From assembly GCA_015075165.1 (NCBI GenBank), contig JABTUY010000004.1, positions 496,001-560,000 of the forward strand: a stretch of DNA of 64,000 nucleotides, written 5' to 3'. Position 1 is the stretch's first letter. Each line of letters opens with the position of its first letter. The stretch comes from Ideonella sp. GTDB lineage: Bacteria > Pseudomonadota > Gammaproteobacteria > Burkholderiales > Burkholderiaceae_C. The translations under genes were made by a program, and so were the position numbers. The notes beneath the pieces were generated by a model. That model saw only the letters and a program-made list of their open reading frames with translations. It did no database searches and was not told where the DNA came from. Below, piece by piece: positions 38,331-52,151 of this stretch.

Positions 38331-39584
38331 GTGGCTGAGATCAAGAACTACACGCTGAACTTTGGGCCGCAGCACCCGGCGGCACACGGCGTGCTGCGCC
38401 TCGTGCTCGAGCTCGACGGCGAGGTGATCCAGCGCGCCGACCCGCACGTCGGCCTGTTGCACCGCGCGACCGAGAAGCTCGCCGAGACGCGTACGTTCAT
38501 CCAGACGCTGCCCTACATGGATCGGCTGGACTACGTGTCGATGATGTGCAACGAGCACGCGTACTGCCTGGCCATCGAGAAGCTGCTGGGCATCGAGGTA
38601 CCCGAACGCGCGCAATACATCCGTGTGATGTTCTCCGAACTGACGCGCATCCTCAACCACCTGTTGTGGCTGGGCGCGCACGGCATCGACTGCGGTGCGA
38701 TGAACGTGCTGATCTACTGCTTCCGCGAGCGCGAGGACATCCTCGACATGTACGAGGCGGTATCGGGCGCGCGCATGCATGCGGCGTACTTCCGGCCCGG
38801 CGGCGTCTACCGTGATCTGCCCGACACGATGCCGCAGTACAAGGTCAGCCGCATCCGCAACGAGCGTGCGCTGAAGGCGCTGAACGAGAACCGCCAGGGT
38901 TCGCTGCTGGACTTCATCGAAGATTTCTCCAAGCGCTTCCCGGCCAACGTCGACGAGTACGAAACGCTGCTCACCGACAACCGTATCTGGAAGCAGCGCA
39001 CCGTGGGCATCGGCGTGATGCCGCCGGAGCGGGCGCTGAACCTCGGCCTCACCGGCCCGATGCTGCGCGGCTCCGGCGTCGCGTGGGATCTGCGCAAGAA
39101 GCAACCGTACGATGTCTACGAGCGGATGGATTTCGATATCCCGGTGGGCACCCATGGCGACACCTACGACCGCTACCTGGTGCGGGTGGAGGAGCTGCGC
39201 CAGGCCAACCGCATCGTCACGCAATGCGTCGAGTGGCTGCGCCGCAATCCCGGCCCGGTGATCACCGACAACCTGAAGGTCGCACCGCCGTCGCGCGTGA
39301 ACATGAAGACCAACATGGAGGAGCTGATCCACCACTTCAAGCTCTTCACCGAGGGCATGCACGTGCCCGAGGGCGAGGCCTATGCGGCCGTCGAGCACCC
39401 GAAGGGCGAGTTCGGCATCTACCTGGTCAGCGATGGCGCCAACAAGCCCTACCGCATGAAGATCCGGCCGCCGGGCTTCGTGCACCTCGCGGCGTTCGAC
39501 GAGATGTGCCGCGGCCACATGATCGCGGACGCGGTGGCGATCATCGGCACGATGGACATCGTGTTCGGCGAGGTCGACCGATGA
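38331..39584 (+). CDS. nuoD: NADH-quinone oxidoreductase subunit D
   Basis: 417 residues. Forms most of the quinone-binding cavity with NuoB. The N-terminus [20 protein letters not shown] holds the quinone-contacting histidine, [14 protein letters not shown] and the [14 protein letters not shown] region follow, and the C-terminus is [23 protein letters not shown] at 38331 is used as start; 78 bases separate it from nuoC, the largest gap in the operon. Overlaps nuoE. Confidence 0.97.
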   Translation: MAEIKNYTLNFGPQHPAAHGVLRLVLELDGEVIQRADPHVGLLHRATEKLAETRTFIQTLPYMDRLDYVSMMCNEHAYCLAIEKLLGIEVPERAQYIRVMFSELTRILNHLLWLGAHGIDCGAMNVLIYCFREREDILDMYEAVSGARMHAAYFRPGGVYRDLPDTMPQYKVSRIRNERALKALNENRQGSLLDFIEDFSKRFPANVDEYETLLTDNRIWKQRTVGIGVMPPERALNLGLTGPMLRGSGVAWDLRKKQPYDVYERMDFDIPVGTHGDTYDRYLVRVEELRQANRIVTQCVEWLRRNPGPVITDNLKVAPPSRVNMKTNMEELIHHFKLFTEGMHVPEGEAYAAVEHPKGEFGIYLVSDGANKPYRMKIRPPGFVHLAAFDEMCRGHMIADAVAIIGTMDIVFGEVDR

Positions 39585-40072
39585 TGACGCTGAGTGCAAC
39601 GATCACGGAGCGCTTCGCGCGCGAGGTGGCCAAGTACCCGCCCGAGCAGAGGCAGTCGGCGGTGATGGCCTGCCTGGCCATCGTGCAGCAGGAGCAAGGC
39701 TGGGTCAGTGCCGACGCCGAGCAGGCGGTGGCGGCCTACCTCGGCATGCCGGCGATCGCGGTGCGCGAGGTCACCACGTTCTACAACATGTACAACCAGC
39801 AGCCGGTGGGGCGCTTCAAGCTCAACGTCTGCACCAACCTGCCGTGCCAGCTGCGCAACGGCCAGCACGCGCTCGAGCATCTGTGCCGGCGGCTCGGCGT
39901 CGACGAAGGCGGCACCAGCGCAGACGGCCTGTTCACCGTGCAGAAGAGCGAGTGCCTCGGCGCCTGCGCCGATGCGCCGGTGATGTTGGTCAACGACCGC
40001 CAGATGCTCAGCTGCATGAGCGATGCCCGGCTCGACGAGCTGGTCGACACGCTGAAGGCGAGCGCCAAATGA
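39581..40072 (+). CDS. nuoE: NADH-quinone oxidoreductase subunit E
   Basis: 163 residues, thioredoxin-like fold with the [2Fe-2S] cluster N1a. Ligands: two cysteines in [13 protein letters not shown] and two in [30 protein letters not shown] is typical. ATG overlaps the nuoD stop; a second ATG follows immediately. Confidence 0.96.
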   Translation: MMTLSATITERFAREVAKYPPEQRQSAVMACLAIVQQEQGWVSADAEQAVAAYLGMPAIAVREVTTFYNMYNQQPVGRFKLNVCTNLPCQLRNGQHALEHLCRRLGVDEGGTSADGLFTVQKSECLGACADAPVMLVNDRQMLSCMSDARLDELVDTLKASAK

Positions 40073-41463
40073 GCGGCATCGTGTTGCCCGACCTGTCCAG
40101 GTTCCAGGCCAGCGGCCGCGAAACCTGCTTCCACGATCGCCACGTGGGGGCGCAGATCTACGCCGGCCTCGACGGCCGCAACTGGCGCCTGAAGGACTAC
40201 GAGGCGCGCGGCGGCTATCGCGCGCTGCGCAAGATCCTCGGGCAAGACGGCGGCGCCGGCCTGACGCCCGAGCAGGTGGTGGCTGAGGTCAAGGCCTCGG
40301 GCCTGCGCGGCCGCGGCGGTGCGGGCTTCCCCACCGGGTTGAAGTGGAGCTTCATGCCGCGCGCGCTGCCGGTGCAGAAGTACCTGGTGTGCAACTCCGA
40401 CGAGGGCGAGCCCGGCACCTGCAAGGACCGCGACATCCTCGCCTACAACCCGCACATCGTGATCGAGGGCATGGCCATCGCCGCCTACGCGATGGGCACC
40501 ACGGTGGGCTACAACTACATCCACGGCGAGATCTTCGAGATCTACGAGCGCTTCGAACAGGCGCTGCGCGAGGCGCGCGAGGCCGGCTACCTCGGTGACG
40601 ACATTCTCGGCAGCGGCTTCAAGTTCCAGCTGCACGCGCACCACGGCTTCGGCGCCTACATCTGCGGCGAGGAGACCGGCCTGCTCGAATCGCTCGAGGG
40701 CAAGAAGGGGCAGCCGCGCTTCAAGCCGCCGTTCCCGGCCAGCTTCGGCCTGTACGGCAAGCCCACCACGATCAACAACACCGAAACCTTCGCCGCGGTG
40801 CCGTGGATCATCGTCAACGGTGGCGACGCCTACCTGAAGATCGGCAAACCGAACAACGGCGGTACCAAGATCTTCTCGATGGTCGGCGACGTCGAGCGCC
40901 CGGGGAACTACGAGATCCCGCTCGGCCTGCCGTTCGCCAAGCTGCTCGAGCTCGCCGGTGGCGTGAAGGGCGGGCGCAAGCTGAAGGCCGTGATCCCCGG
41001 CGGTTCGTCGGCGCCGGTGCTGCCGGCGTCGGTGATGATGGACCTGACGATGGACTACGACAGCATCGCCAAGGCCGGTTCGATGCTCGGCTCGGGCGCG
41101 GTGATCCTGATGGACGAGACGCGCTGCATGGTCGCCTCGCTGCTGCGGCTGTCGTACTTCTACATGCACGAATCGTGCGGCCAGTGCACGCCGTGCCGCG
41201 AAGGCACCGGCTGGCTGTGGCGCATGGTGCATCGCATCGAGCACGGCCAGGGCCGCGCCGACGACCTCAAGCTGCTCGATTCGGTGGCCGAGAACATCAT
41301 GGGCCGCACGATCTGCGCGCTCGGCGACGCGGCGGCGATGCCGGTGCGCGGCATGATCAAGCACTTCCGCGACGAGTTCGCGTACCACATCGAGCACAAG
41401 CGCTGCATCGTCGGCCCGGGCGCGCAGCACGCGCACAAGGCGGCCGAGACGGCGGCGGCCTGA
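40069..41463 (+). CDS. nuoF: NADH-quinone oxidoreductase subunit F
   Basis: 464 residues. NADH- and FMN-binding subunit. FMN/NADH-binding glycines in [16 protein letters not shown] and [16 protein letters not shown]; cluster N3 ligands in [16 protein letters not shown] and [13 protein letters not shown]. Start overlaps nuoE by four bases. All motifs complete. Confidence 0.97.
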   Translation: MSGIVLPDLSRFQASGRETCFHDRHVGAQIYAGLDGRNWRLKDYEARGGYRALRKILGQDGGAGLTPEQVVAEVKASGLRGRGGAGFPTGLKWSFMPRALPVQKYLVCNSDEGEPGTCKDRDILAYNPHIVIEGMAIAAYAMGTTVGYNYIHGEIFEIYERFEQALREAREAGYLGDDILGSGFKFQLHAHHGFGAYICGEETGLLESLEGKKGQPRFKPPFPASFGLYGKPTTINNTETFAAVPWIIVNGGDAYLKIGKPNNGGTKIFSMVGDVERPGNYEIPLGLPFAKLLELAGGVKGGRKLKAVIPGGSSAPVLPASVMMDLTMDYDSIAKAGSMLGSGAVILMDETRCMVASLLRLSYFYMHESCGQCTPCREGTGWLWRMVHRIEHGQGRADDLKLLDSVAENIMGRTICALGDAAAMPVRGMIKHFRDEFAYHIEHKRCIVGPGAQHAHKAAETAAA

Positions 41464-41478
41464 TCCCGAGCGAATCCC

Positions 41479-43800
41479 ATGGTCGAAATCGAAGTCGACG
41501 GCAAGAAGGTGAGCGTGGCCGAGGGCAGCATGGTGATGCATGCGGCCGACGCCGCCGGCATCTACGTACCGCACTTCTGCTACCACAAGAAGCTCAGCAT
41601 CGCGGCCAACTGCCGCATGTGCCTGGTCGACATCGAGAAAGCACCCAAGCCGATGCCGGCCTGCGCGACGCCGGTGACGCAGGGCATGATCGTCCGCACC
41701 AAGAGCGACAAGGCCGTCAACGCGCAGAAGTCGGTGATGGAGTTCCTGCTCATCAACCACCCGCTCGACTGCCCCATTTGCGATCAGGGCGGCGAATGCC
41801 AGCTGCAGGACCTGGCGGTGGGGTACGGCCATTCGGCATCGCGCTACGCTGAAGAGAAGCGCGTGGTGTTCCACAAGAGCGTGGGCCCGCTGATCTCGAT
41901 GGAAGAGATGACGCGCTGCATCCACTGCACCCGCTGCGTGCGCTTCGGGCAGGAAATGGGCGGCATCATGGAGCTCGGCATGACGAACCGCGGCGAGCAC
42001 TCCGAGATCACCACCTTCGTCGGCCGCACGGTCGACTCGGAGGTGTCGGGCAACATGATCGACATCTGCCCGGTCGGTGCGCTCACCAGCAAGCCGTTCC
42101 GCTACAGCGCGCGCACCTGGGAGCTGTCGCGGCGCAAGAGCGTGAGCCCGCACGATTCGACCGGCGCCAACCTGATGGTGCAGGTCAAGTCCGACCGCGT
42201 GTTGCGCGTGGTGCCGCTGGAGAACGAAGACGTCAACGAGTGCTGGATCGCCGACCGCGACCGCTTCAGCTACGAGGCGCTGAACGCCGATTCGCGCCTG
42301 AAGAGCCCGATGGTCAAGCAAGGCGGCCAGTGGCAGCCCGTGTCGTGGGAGGCGGCGCTGAAGTACGTGGCCGAGGGGCTGCAGCGCATTCGCGACGAGC
42401 ACGGCGCACAGAGCATCGGCGCGCTCGGCTCACCGTACAGCACGCTCGAAGAACTGCACCTGCTGGCCAAGCTGGTGCGCGGCCTCGGCAGCGAGAACAT
42501 CGACCACCGCGTGCGCCACGCCGACTTCGCCAACCGCGCGCCGGCCGGCCAGGCGCGCTGGCTCGGCACCTCGATCGCCTCGTTGTCGAAGCTCGATCGC
42601 GTGTTCGTGGTCGGTTCGTTCCTGCGCAAGGATCACCCGTTGTTCGCGTTGCGCATCCGCCAGGCGGTGCGCCACGGCGCCAAGCTTATGAGCCTGCACG
42701 CGGTGCACGACGACTGGGCGATGCCGGTGGCGCACACGATCACCGCGGCGCCGAGCGCGTGGCCGCAGGCGCTGGCCGAGGTGGCCGCTGCGGTGGCGCA
42801 AGCCAAGGGCGTGGCGGCACCGGTGCCGGCGCAGGCCGGCGCGGCGGCGCAGGCGGTGGCTGCGCAGTTGCTGTCGGGCGAGCGCAAGGCGATGCTGCTG
42901 GGCAATGCCGCGGTGCAGCACCCGCAGGCCGGCGCGCTGCTCGCGCTGGCGCACTGGATCGCGGCGCAATGCGGCGCCAGCGTCGGCAGCTTCGGCGAGG
43001 CGGCCAACAGCGTCGGCGCGCAATGGGCGCGGGCGCTGCCGGGCGCCGGTGGCCTGCACGCCGGCCAGATGCTCGGCCAGCCGATGAAGGCGCTGCTGCT
43101 GCTCAACGTGGAGCCGGCGCACGACGCGGCCGATGCCGCCGCCGCGCGGAAGGCGCTGGCCGGTTCGGGGTTGGTGGTGGCGCTGACGTCGTTCCAGGAT
43201 GCGGCCGTCGACAACGCCGACGTGCTGCTGCCGATCGCGCCGTTCACCGAGACCTCGGGCACCTTCGTCAACGCCGAGGGGCGCGTGCAGAGCTTCCACG
43301 GCGTGGTCAAGCCGTTCGGCGAGACGCGGCCGGCCTGGAAGGTGCTGCGTGTGCTCGGCAATCTGCTGCGGCTCGACGGCTTCGAGCACGACACCTCCGA
43401 GGCGGTGCGCGACGATGTGCTGGCGGGCCTCGATGTCGCGCAACGCCTGTCCAACGAGCCGGCCGGTGTACCCGCGCTCGCGCCGCCGCTGCGCACGCAC
43501 GAGCGTGTGGCCGACGTGCCGATCTACAGCACCGATGCGCTGGTGCGCCGCGCCGCCGCGCTGCAGGCCACGCGCGATGCGGCCTCGCCGGTGGTGGGGT
43601 TGCCCAGCATCCTGTGGAGCCAACTCGGGTTGAAGACCGGTGCTCGCGTCCGCGTGACGCAGAGCGGCCTGTCGGCGGTGCTGCCGGCGCGTGAGGAGCC
43701 CACGCTGGCGCCCAGCGTGGTGCGCGTGGCGGCCGGGCACCCGGCCACGGCGTCGCTCGGCGCGATGTTCGGTGCCATCGGCATCGAGGCGGTGGCGTGA
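41479..43800 (+). CDS. nuoG: NADH-quinone oxidoreductase subunit G
   Basis: 773 residues. Electron-relay subunit with the N-terminal [2Fe-2S] domain ([20 protein letters not shown]), a second cluster region [15 protein letters not shown], and [16 protein letters not shown] for 4Fe-4S clusters. The rest resembles molybdopterin oxidoreductases without the cofactor. It is shorter than E. coli NuoG (about 910), as usual in this class. Confidence 0.96.
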   Translation: MVEIEVDGKKVSVAEGSMVMHAADAAGIYVPHFCYHKKLSIAANCRMCLVDIEKAPKPMPACATPVTQGMIVRTKSDKAVNAQKSVMEFLLINHPLDCPICDQGGECQLQDLAVGYGHSASRYAEEKRVVFHKSVGPLISMEEMTRCIHCTRCVRFGQEMGGIMELGMTNRGEHSEITTFVGRTVDSEVSGNMIDICPVGALTSKPFRYSARTWELSRRKSVSPHDSTGANLMVQVKSDRVLRVVPLENEDVNECWIADRDRFSYEALNADSRLKSPMVKQGGQWQPVSWEAALKYVAEGLQRIRDEHGAQSIGALGSPYSTLEELHLLAKLVRGLGSENIDHRVRHADFANRAPAGQARWLGTSIASLSKLDRVFVVGSFLRKDHPLFALRIRQAVRHGAKLMSLHAVHDDWAMPVAHTITAAPSAWPQALAEVAAAVAQAKGVAAPVPAQAGAAAQAVAAQLLSGERKAMLLGNAAVQHPQAGALLALAHWIAAQCGASVGSFGEAANSVGAQWARALPGAGGLHAGQMLGQPMKALLLLNVEPAHDAADAAAARKALAGSGLVVALTSFQDAAVDNADVLLPIAPFTETSGTFVNAEGRVQSFHGVVKPFGETRPAWKVLRVLGNLLRLDGFEHDTSEAVRDDVLAGLDVAQRLSNEPAGVPALAPPLRTHERVADVPIYSTDALVRRAAALQATRDAASPVVGLPSILWSQLGLKTGARVRVTQSGLSAVLPAREEPTLAPSVVRVAAGHPATASLGAMFGAIGIEAVA

Positions 43801-43807
43801 GGGGCCG

Positions 43808-44926
43808 ATGACGATGCTCACGCAGATCAACGACTACGGCGCTTCGCTGTTCGGCGCTCAGCTGTGGCAGGCTGGCCTGCTGGTGGCCTGGGACGTGGTG
43901 AAGATCGTCGCGCTGGTGCTGCCGTTGATGATCTGCGTGGCCTACCTGACGCTGTGGGAGCGCAAGGGCATCGGCTGGACGCAGATCCGCCCCGGTCCGA
44001 ACCGCGTCGGCCCCTACGGGCTGCTGACGCCGATCGCCGACGCGGTGAAGCTGATCTTCAAGGAGATCATTCGACCGGCGGCGGCCAACAAGGGGCTGTT
44101 CTTCCTCGGCCCGGTGATGACGATCATGCCGGCGCTGGCGGCCTGGGCGGTGGTGCCGTTCGGCCCCGAGGTGGCGGTGTCGAACATCAACGCCGGCCTG
44201 CTGTTCCTGATGGCGATCACCTCGCTCGAGGTCTACGGCGTGATCATCGCGGGCTGGGCGTCGAACTCGAAGTACGCCTTCCTCGGGGCGCTGCGCGCCA
44301 CCGCGCAGATGGTGAGCTACGAGATCGCGATGGGCTTCGCGCTGGTCGTGGTGCTGATGGTCTCGGGCAGCCTGAACATGACCGAGATCGTGCTGGTGCA
44401 GACGCGCGGCTGGTTCGCCGAGCACGGCATCAACTTCCTGTCGTGGAACTGGCTGCCGCTGCTGCCGATCTTCTTCGTCTATTTCATCTCCGGTCTGGCC
44501 GAAACCAACCGCCACCCGTTCGACGTGGTCGAGGGTGAATCCGAGATCGTCGCCGGCCACATGATCGAGTACTCGGGCATGGCGTTCGCGATGTTCTTCC
44601 TCGCCGAGTACGCCAACATGATCCTGGTGTCGGCGCTGGCGGTCACGATGTTCCTCGGCGGCTGGAGCGCGCCGGTGGGTTTCGCGCTGCTCGGCATGGA
44701 CACGCCGGCGTGGATCACCGCTACGCAGTGGTTCTGGGATTGGTTCTGGCTGTTCGGCAAGACCTTCGCCGTGGTCACCGTGTTCCTGTGGGTGCGTGCC
44801 ACGTTTCCGCGCTACCGCTACGACCAGATCATGCGCCTGGGCTGGAAGATCTTCATTCCGGTCACGCTGGTGTGGCTGGTGGTGGTGGGTGTCTGGATAC
44901 AGACACCGCTGAACATCTGGAAGTAG
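43808..44926 (+). CDS. nuoH: NADH-quinone oxidoreductase subunit H
   Basis: 372 residues, eight or nine membrane helices. Links the quinone chamber to the proton channels. The loop [20 protein letters not shown] and the [20 protein letters not shown] segment with functionally important acids are intact. ATG at 43808 sits eight bases after the nuoG stop. Confidence 0.97.
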   Translation: MTMLTQINDYGASLFGAQLWQAGLLVAWDVVKIVALVLPLMICVAYLTLWERKGIGWTQIRPGPNRVGPYGLLTPIADAVKLIFKEIIRPAAANKGLFFLGPVMTIMPALAAWAVVPFGPEVAVSNINAGLLFLMAITSLEVYGVIIAGWASNSKYAFLGALRATAQMVSYEIAMGFALVVVLMVSGSLNMTEIVLVQTRGWFAEHGINFLSWNWLPLLPIFFVYFISGLAETNRHPFDVVEGESEIVAGHMIEYSGMAFAMFFLAEYANMILVSALAVTMFLGGWSAPVGFALLGMDTPAWITATQWFWDWFWLFGKTFAVVTVFLWVRATFPRYRYDQIMRLGWKIFIPVTLVWLVVVGVWIQTPLNIWK

Positions 44927-44948
44927 ACGAGTCGCAAGCGAGCCACAC

Positions 44949-45446
44949 ATGGCCCAAGCCACCACGATCAAGGATCTGCTCTCCGGCTTCATGCTGGCGG
45001 AGCTGTTCAAGGGCATGCGGCTCACCGGCCGGTACTTCCTGTCGCGCAAGATCACGGTGCAGTTCCCGGAGGAGAAGACCCCGCTCAGCCCGCGCTTTCG
45101 CGGCCTGCACGCGCTGCGCCGCTACGACAACGGCGAGGAACGCTGCATCGCGTGCAAGCTGTGCGAGGCGGTGTGCCCTGCGCTGGCGATCACGATCGAG
45201 AGCGAGCAGCGTGCCGACGGCACGCGCCGCACCACGCGCTACGACATCGACCTCACCAAGTGCATCTTCTGCGGTTTCTGCGAAGAGAGCTGCCCGGTCG
45301 ACTCGATCGTCGAGACCCACGTCTTCGAGTACCACGGCGAGAAGCGCGGCGACCTGTACTTCACGAAAGAGATGCTGCTTGCGGTGGGCGACCGCTACGA
45401 GAGTGAGATCGCCGCGGCCCGGGCGGCCGACGCCCGGTATCGCTGA
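44949..45446 (+). CDS. nuoI: NADH-quinone oxidoreductase subunit I
   Basis: 165 residues. Ferredoxin-like subunit with two 4Fe-4S clusters (N6a, N6b): [16 protein letters not shown] and [18 protein letters not shown]. The N-terminal helix runs along the membrane surface. It follows nuoH by 22 bases. Confidence 0.97.
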   Translation: MAQATTIKDLLSGFMLAELFKGMRLTGRYFLSRKITVQFPEEKTPLSPRFRGLHALRRYDNGEERCIACKLCEAVCPALAITIESEQRADGTRRTTRYDIDLTKCIFCGFCEESCPVDSIVETHVFEYHGEKRGDLYFTKEMLLAVGDRYESEIAAARAADARYR

Positions 45447-45468
45447 GCGACGCCGTGCCACGATCACC

Positions 45469-46143
45469 ATGACCACCACCAGCGCGCTCTTCTACCTCTT
45501 CTCGGCGGTGCTGCTGTTCGCCGGCGCGCGCGTGATCACCGCGCGCAGCACGGTCTACGCGGCGCTGTACCTCGTGCTGGCGTTCGGCAATGCCGCCGCG
45601 CTGTGGCTGCTGCTGCGCGCCGAGTTCCTGGCCGTCGCGCTGGTGCTGGTGTACGTGGGCGCGGTGATGGTGCTGTTCCTGTTCGTCGTGATGATGCTCG
45701 ACTTCAACACCGACCGCCTGCGCGAGGGGTTCTGGAAGCACCTGCCGCTGGCGGGCCTGGTGGGCGCGGTGATCGCGCTCGAGATGGCCTTCGTGCTGAT
45801 CCGCGGCTTCGACGTGCGCAGCGCGCCGGCGATGGCCGACGCGGCGGTGAAAGTCGGCAACACCAAGCTGCTCGGCGTGGCGATCTACACGCAGTACCTC
45901 TATCCGCTGCAGGTGGCCGCGGTACTGCTGCTGGTGGCGATCATCGCGGCGATCTCGCTGACGCTGCGCCGACGCAAGGACAGTCGCTACATCGACCCGG
46001 CCGACCAGGTGAAGGTGCGCAAGGCCGACCGCCTGCGCATCGTGCCGATGCAACCGGTGGTCGAGCCGCCGCCTGTGCCACCCGCCGCGGCGGCGCCGGC
46101 ACCGGCCGCCGGCAGCGCCGCACCGGGAGGTGCGAAGGCATGA
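45469..46143 (+). CDS. nuoJ: NADH-quinone oxidoreductase subunit J
   Basis: 224 residues. Membrane subunit with five helices, including the pi-bulge helix that gates coupling ([20 protein letters not shown]). The C-terminal 60 residues after [15 protein letters not shown] are a Pro/Ala-rich hydrophilic tail, longer than in E. coli (184 residues). Overlaps nuoK by four bases. Confidence 0.95.
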   Translation: MTTTSALFYLFSAVLLFAGARVITARSTVYAALYLVLAFGNAAALWLLLRAEFLAVALVLVYVGAVMVLFLFVVMMLDFNTDRLREGFWKHLPLAGLVGAVIALEMAFVLIRGFDVRSAPAMADAAVKVGNTKLLGVAIYTQYLYPLQVAAVLLLVAIIAAISLTLRRRKDSRYIDPADQVKVRKADRLRIVPMQPVVEPPPVPPAAAAPAPAAGSAAPGGAKA

Positions 46144-46457
46144 TCCCCGATTCGATCGGACTCGGTCACTACCTGTCGCTGGGCGGCCTGCTGTTTGCGC
46201 TGTCGGTGGTGGGCATCTACCTGAACCGCCGCAACCTCATCGTGCTGCTGATGGCGATCGAGCTGATGCTGCTGGCCGTCAACCTGAACTTCGTCGCGTT
46301 CTCGTACTACCTGGGCGACATGGCGGGCCAGGTGTTCGTGTTCTTCATCCTCACGGTGGCGGCGGCCGAATCGGCGATCGGCCTGGCGATCCTGGTCGTG
46401 CTGTTCCGCAACCGCTCGACGATCGACGTCGAGGATCTCGACGCCTTGAAGGGGTGA
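46140..46457 (+). CDS. nuoK: NADH-quinone oxidoreductase subunit K
   Basis: 105 residues, three helices. Mrp-like proton channel subunit; conserved glutamates in [15 protein letters not shown] and [13 protein letters not shown] are present. ATG at 46140 overlaps the nuoJ stop. Confidence 0.97.
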   Translation: MIPDSIGLGHYLSLGGLLFALSVVGIYLNRRNLIVLLMAIELMLLAVNLNFVAFSYYLGDMAGQVFVFFILTVAAAESAIGLAILVVLFRNRSTIDVEDLDALKG

Positions 46458-46464
46458 ACCCGGC

Positions 46465-48498
<2,034 letters not shown>

Positions 48499-48523
48499 GC
48501 CTCGCGCGGCGGAGAACAAGAAC

Positions 48524-49999
48524 ATGGGTTTGTTGAGCCTCGCGATCTGGCTGCCCATTGCGGTGGGCCTGCTGCTGTTCGCGCTCGGCCGCGACGACAA
48601 CGCGCCGACGGTGCGCTGGGTGGCGCTGATCGGCTCGCTGGCTTCGCTGGCGGTGACGCTGCCGCTGATCAGCGGCTTCGACATCCAGACCGCGGCGATG
48701 CAGTTCGAGGAGAACCTGCCCTGGGTCGACCGCTTCAACATGCGCTACCACCTCGGCGTGGACGGCCTGTCGATGTGGTTCGTGCCCCTGACCGCGTTCA
48801 TGACCGTCGTGGTCGTGCTCGCCGGCTGGAAGGTGATCACCGACCGCGTGGGCCTGTACATGGGCGCCTTCCTGGTGCTGTCGGGCCTGATGATCGGCGT
48901 GTTCACCGCGCTCGACGGCGTGCTGTTCTATGTGTTCTTCGAGGCCACGCTGATCCCGATGTACCTGATCATCGGCGCCTGGGGTGGCCCGCGGCGCGTC
49001 TACGCGGCGTTCAAGTTCTTCCTGTTCACGTTCGCCGGCTCGCTGCTGATGCTGGTGGCCTTGATGTACCTGTACTTCAAGAGCGGTGGCAGCTTCGACA
49101 TCCTCGCCTGGCACAAGCTGCCGCTGGCCGGGGGCGCGCAGACCTGGCTGTTCTTCGCCTTCCTGGCGGCGTTCTCGGTCAAGGTGCCGATGTGGCCGGT
49201 GCACACCTGGCTGCCCGATGCCCACGTCGAGGCGCCCACCGGCGGCTCGGTGGTGCTGGCGGCGATCATGCTCAAGCTCGGCGCCTACGGCTTCCTGCGC
49301 TTCTCGCTGCCGATCGTGCCCGACGCAAGCCGCGAATGGGCGTGGTTCATCATCGCACTCAGCCTGGTGGCGGTGATCTACATCGGCCTGGTGGCGCTGG
49401 TGCAGGCCGACATGAAGAAGCTGGTGGCGTACTCGTCGGTCGCCCACATGGGCTTCGTGACGCTGGGCTTCTTCATCTTCAACGACCTCGGCGTCTCCGG
49501 CGGCATCGTGCAGATGATCAGCCACGGCTTCGTCTCGGGCGCGATGTTCCTGTGCATCGGCGTGCTGTACGACCGCGTGCACTCGCGCGAGATCGCGGCC
49601 TACGGCGGCGTCGTCAACACGATGCCGAAGTTCGCCGCGCTGGTGGTGCTGTTCTCGATGGCCAACTGCGGCCTGCCCGGCACCAGCGGCTTCGTCGGCG
49701 AGTGGATGGTGATCATCGGCACCGTGAAGCTGAACTTCTGGCTCGCGATGCTGGCGGCCACCGCGCTGATCTCGGGCGCCGCCTACACGCTGTGGATGGT
49801 CAAGCGCGTCTACTTCGGCGACGTGGCCAACGACCACGTGAAGGCGATGAGCGACGTCGACGCGCGCGAGTTCACGATCCTGGTCGCGCTGGCGATCGCG
49901 GTGCTGTGGATGGGTGTGTACCCGAAGCCGTTTACCGACGTGATGAACGTGTCGGTGGGCGAGCTGCTGAAGCACGTGGCGCAGCCCAAACTGCCGTGA
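48524..49999 (+). CDS. nuoM: NADH-quinone oxidoreductase subunit M
   Basis: 491 residues, 14 helices, antiporter-like proton pump. Conserved FFEATLIPMYLIIGAWGG, KVPMWPVHTWLPDAHVEAPT and SSVAHMGFVTLGFF are all seen. It follows nuoL by 25 bases with a GGAG site. Confidence 0.97.
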   Translation: MGLLSLAIWLPIAVGLLLFALGRDDNAPTVRWVALIGSLASLAVTLPLISGFDIQTAAMQFEENLPWVDRFNMRYHLGVDGLSMWFVPLTAFMTVVVVLAGWKVITDRVGLYMGAFLVLSGLMIGVFTALDGVLFYVFFEATLIPMYLIIGAWGGPRRVYAAFKFFLFTFAGSLLMLVALMYLYFKSGGSFDILAWHKLPLAGGAQTWLFFAFLAAFSVKVPMWPVHTWLPDAHVEAPTGGSVVLAAIMLKLGAYGFLRFSLPIVPDASREWAWFIIALSLVAVIYIGLVALVQADMKKLVAYSSVAHMGFVTLGFFIFNDLGVSGGIVQMISHGFVSGAMFLCIGVLYDRVHSREIAAYGGVVNTMPKFAALVVLFSMANCGLPGTSGFVGEWMVIIGTVKLNFWLAMLAATALISGAAYTLWMVKRVYFGDVANDHVKAMSDVDAREFTILVALAIAVLWMGVYPKPFTDVMNVSVGELLKHVAQPKLP

Positions 50000-50012
50000 A
50001 GAGCGTGACGCG

Positions 50013-51494
50013 ATGAATGCGATGAACTGGCCCGTGGTCGTTCCCGAACTGGTGCTGCTGATCGCGGCGTGCGCCGTCGCGGTGATCGACCTGTTCGTCA
50101 CCGATCCGCGCCGCCGCGTCACGTTCTGGCTCACGCAGGCCACGTTCGTGGCGGTGGCGCTGCTGCACCTGCAACTGCTCGACGACGCCACCCCCTACGG
50201 CATGCAGGAGATGCTGGTCAGCGACGCGATGGGCCACGCGCTGGCGTTCTTCGCCTGCGTGGCGATGGTGGTCACCGTGGGCTATGCGCAGCCGTACCTG
50301 GCGGCGCGCGGCATGCTCAAGGGCGAGTTCTTCACGCTGTCGATGTTCATGCTGCTGGGCATCTCGGTGATGACCTCGGCCAACAACTTCCTGATCGTCT
50401 ACCTCGGTCTCGAACTGATGAGCCTGTCGCTGTATGCGCTGGTGGCGCTGCGCCGCGAGCATGCGGTGGCCACCGAGGCGGCGATGAAGTACTTCGTGCT
50501 CGGCGCGCTGGCCAGCGGCTTCCTGCTGTACGGCCTGTCGATGATGTACGGCGCCACCGGCACGCTCAACATCCCCGATGCCTTCACTGCGATCGGCACC
50601 GGCCGCATCAACAAGGAGGTGCTGAGCCTCGGCCTGGTGTTCGTTGTCGCCGGCCTGGCGTTCAAGCTCGGCGCGGTGCCCTTCCACATGTGGGTGCCCG
50701 ACGTCTACCACGGCGCGCCCACGCCGGTGACGCTGCTGATCGGCACGGCCCCCGAGTTCGCCGCATTCGCGATCACGATCCGCCTGCTGGTCGAGGGCTT
50801 CAGCGGCATCGCGCCCGAGTGGCAGCAGATGCTGGTCGTGCTGGCGGTGGCCTCGCTGGTGGTCGGCAACGTGGCGGCGATCGCGCAGACCAACCTCAAG
50901 CGGATGCTGGCGTACTCCACCATCTCGCACATGGGCTTCATGCTGCTTGGCCTGACACCCACGGTGATCGGTGCCAACACGCTGTCGGCGGCCAACGCCT
51001 ACAGCTCGTCGATGTTCTACATCGTCGCCTACGTGCTCGCCACGCTCGGCACCTTCGGCTTGATCGCGCTGCTGGCGCGGCAGGGTTTCGAGAGCGAGGA
51101 GATCGCCGACTTTTCCGGTCTCGGCAAGCGCGCGCCGTGGATGGCCGGCGTGATGACGCTGCTGATGTTCTCGCTGGCCGGCGTGCCGCCGCTGGTGGGC
51201 TTCTACGCCAAGCTCGCGATCCTGCAGGCGCTGGTGACCACCGGCGCCACCGGCTACATCGCGCTGGCGGTGTTCGCGGTGGTGATGTCGCTGGTCGGTG
51301 CGTTCTACTACCTGCGCGTCGTCAAGGTCATGTACTTCGACGCGGCACCGGCCGGCGCGCCCACCGTCGCGACGGGCTCTGGCGTCAGCGCGTTGCTGGC
51401 GCTCAACGGCGCGGCCGTGCTGGTGCTGGGCGTGCTGCCCGGCGGCCTGATGGCGCTGTGCCGCGACGCGATCTACAAGGCCCTGGTCAGTTGA
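50013..51494 (+). CDS. nuoN: NADH-quinone oxidoreductase subunit N
   Basis: 493 residues, third antiporter-like subunit. FLIVYLGLELMSLSLYALVA, KLGAVPFHMWVPDVYHGAPT and AYSTISHMGFMLLGL are diagnostic. Last of the 14 nuo genes; its stop overlaps the TTG start of a Nudix gene, so the operon probably runs on. Confidence 0.97.
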   Translation: MNAMNWPVVVPELVLLIAACAVAVIDLFVTDPRRRVTFWLTQATFVAVALLHLQLLDDATPYGMQEMLVSDAMGHALAFFACVAMVVTVGYAQPYLAARGMLKGEFFTLSMFMLLGISVMTSANNFLIVYLGLELMSLSLYALVALRREHAVATEAAMKYFVLGALASGFLLYGLSMMYGATGTLNIPDAFTAIGTGRINKEVLSLGLVFVVAGLAFKLGAVPFHMWVPDVYHGAPTPVTLLIGTAPEFAAFAITIRLLVEGFSGIAPEWQQMLVVLAVASLVVGNVAAIAQTNLKRMLAYSTISHMGFMLLGLTPTVIGANTLSAANAYSSSMFYIVAYVLATLGTFGLIALLARQGFESEEIADFSGLGKRAPWMAGVMTLLMFSLAGVPPLVGFYAKLAILQALVTTGATGYIALAVFAVVMSLVGAFYYLRVVKVMYFDAAPAGAPTVATGSGVSALLALNGAAVLVLGVLPGGLMALCRDAIYKALVS

Positions 51495-52123
51495 GCGGCG
51501 GGGCCCATGCGCCGCTGCCGCCGGGCGCCACCGCGCCCGACAACGAGGCCGCGGCGTCGCACCTGTTCGAGCGCCACCGCAGCGGACAGCAGGTATTCGA
51601 CGGCCGGCTGCTCGACGTGCGCTGCGACCAGGTGGTGCTGGCCGACGGCACGCCCGCGAGTCGCGAGTACGTGGTGCATCCGGGTGCCGCGGTGGTGGTG
51701 CCGATCCTCGACGACGGCCGCCTGGTGATGGAGCGCCAGTTCCGCTACCCCGTCGGCCGCGTGATGCTCGAGTTTCCGGCCGGCAAGCTCGACGCCGGCG
51801 AGCCGCCGCTGCAATGCGCACGTCGCGAGCTGGCCGAGGAGACCGGCTACCGCGCGCGCGAATGGGCCGTGGCCGGCCGCATGCACAACGCGATGGCGTA
51901 CTCCACCGAGGTGATCCATGTGTTGTTCGCGCGTGGCCTGTCGGCGGGCGAGCGCGCGCTCGATGCCGGCGAACTGATCGACCTCGCACTGCTGCACGAG
52001 CACGAGCTCGACGCCGCGGCGGCCGACGGCACGCTCACCGATGCCAAGACCCTGGTCGCGTTGCTGTGGCTGCAGCGGTGGCGCGCCGGCGCCTGGAAGC
52101 TGCACTGGGTCACGGGCGAATGA
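51491..52123 (+). CDS. Nudix hydrolase, ADP-ribose pyrophosphatase type
   Basis: 210 residues. The Nudix box is GKLDAGEPPLQCARRELAEETGY, matching G-X5-E-X7-R-E-X2-E-E-X-G. The preceding RQFRYPVGRVMLEFPAG is typical of NudF/ADP-ribose diphosphatases. The only suitable start is TTG at 51491, which overlaps the nuoN stop (TTGA). ADP-ribose or a related nucleotide sugar is the likely substrate. Linkage to complex I may reflect NAD turnover, but this is inference; the same neighbour follows nuoN in other Burkholderiales. Confidence 0.88.
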   Translation: MSGGAHAPLPPGATAPDNEAAASHLFERHRSGQQVFDGRLLDVRCDQVVLADGTPASREYVVHPGAAVVVPILDDGRLVMERQFRYPVGRVMLEFPAGKLDAGEPPLQCARRELAEETGYRAREWAVAGRMHNAMAYSTEVIHVLFARGLSAGERALDAGELIDLALLHEHELDAAAADGTLTDAKTLVALLWLQRWRAGAWKLHWVTGE

Positions 52124-52151
52124 CGGCCCCGCTGGCGATAATGGGCTCGCG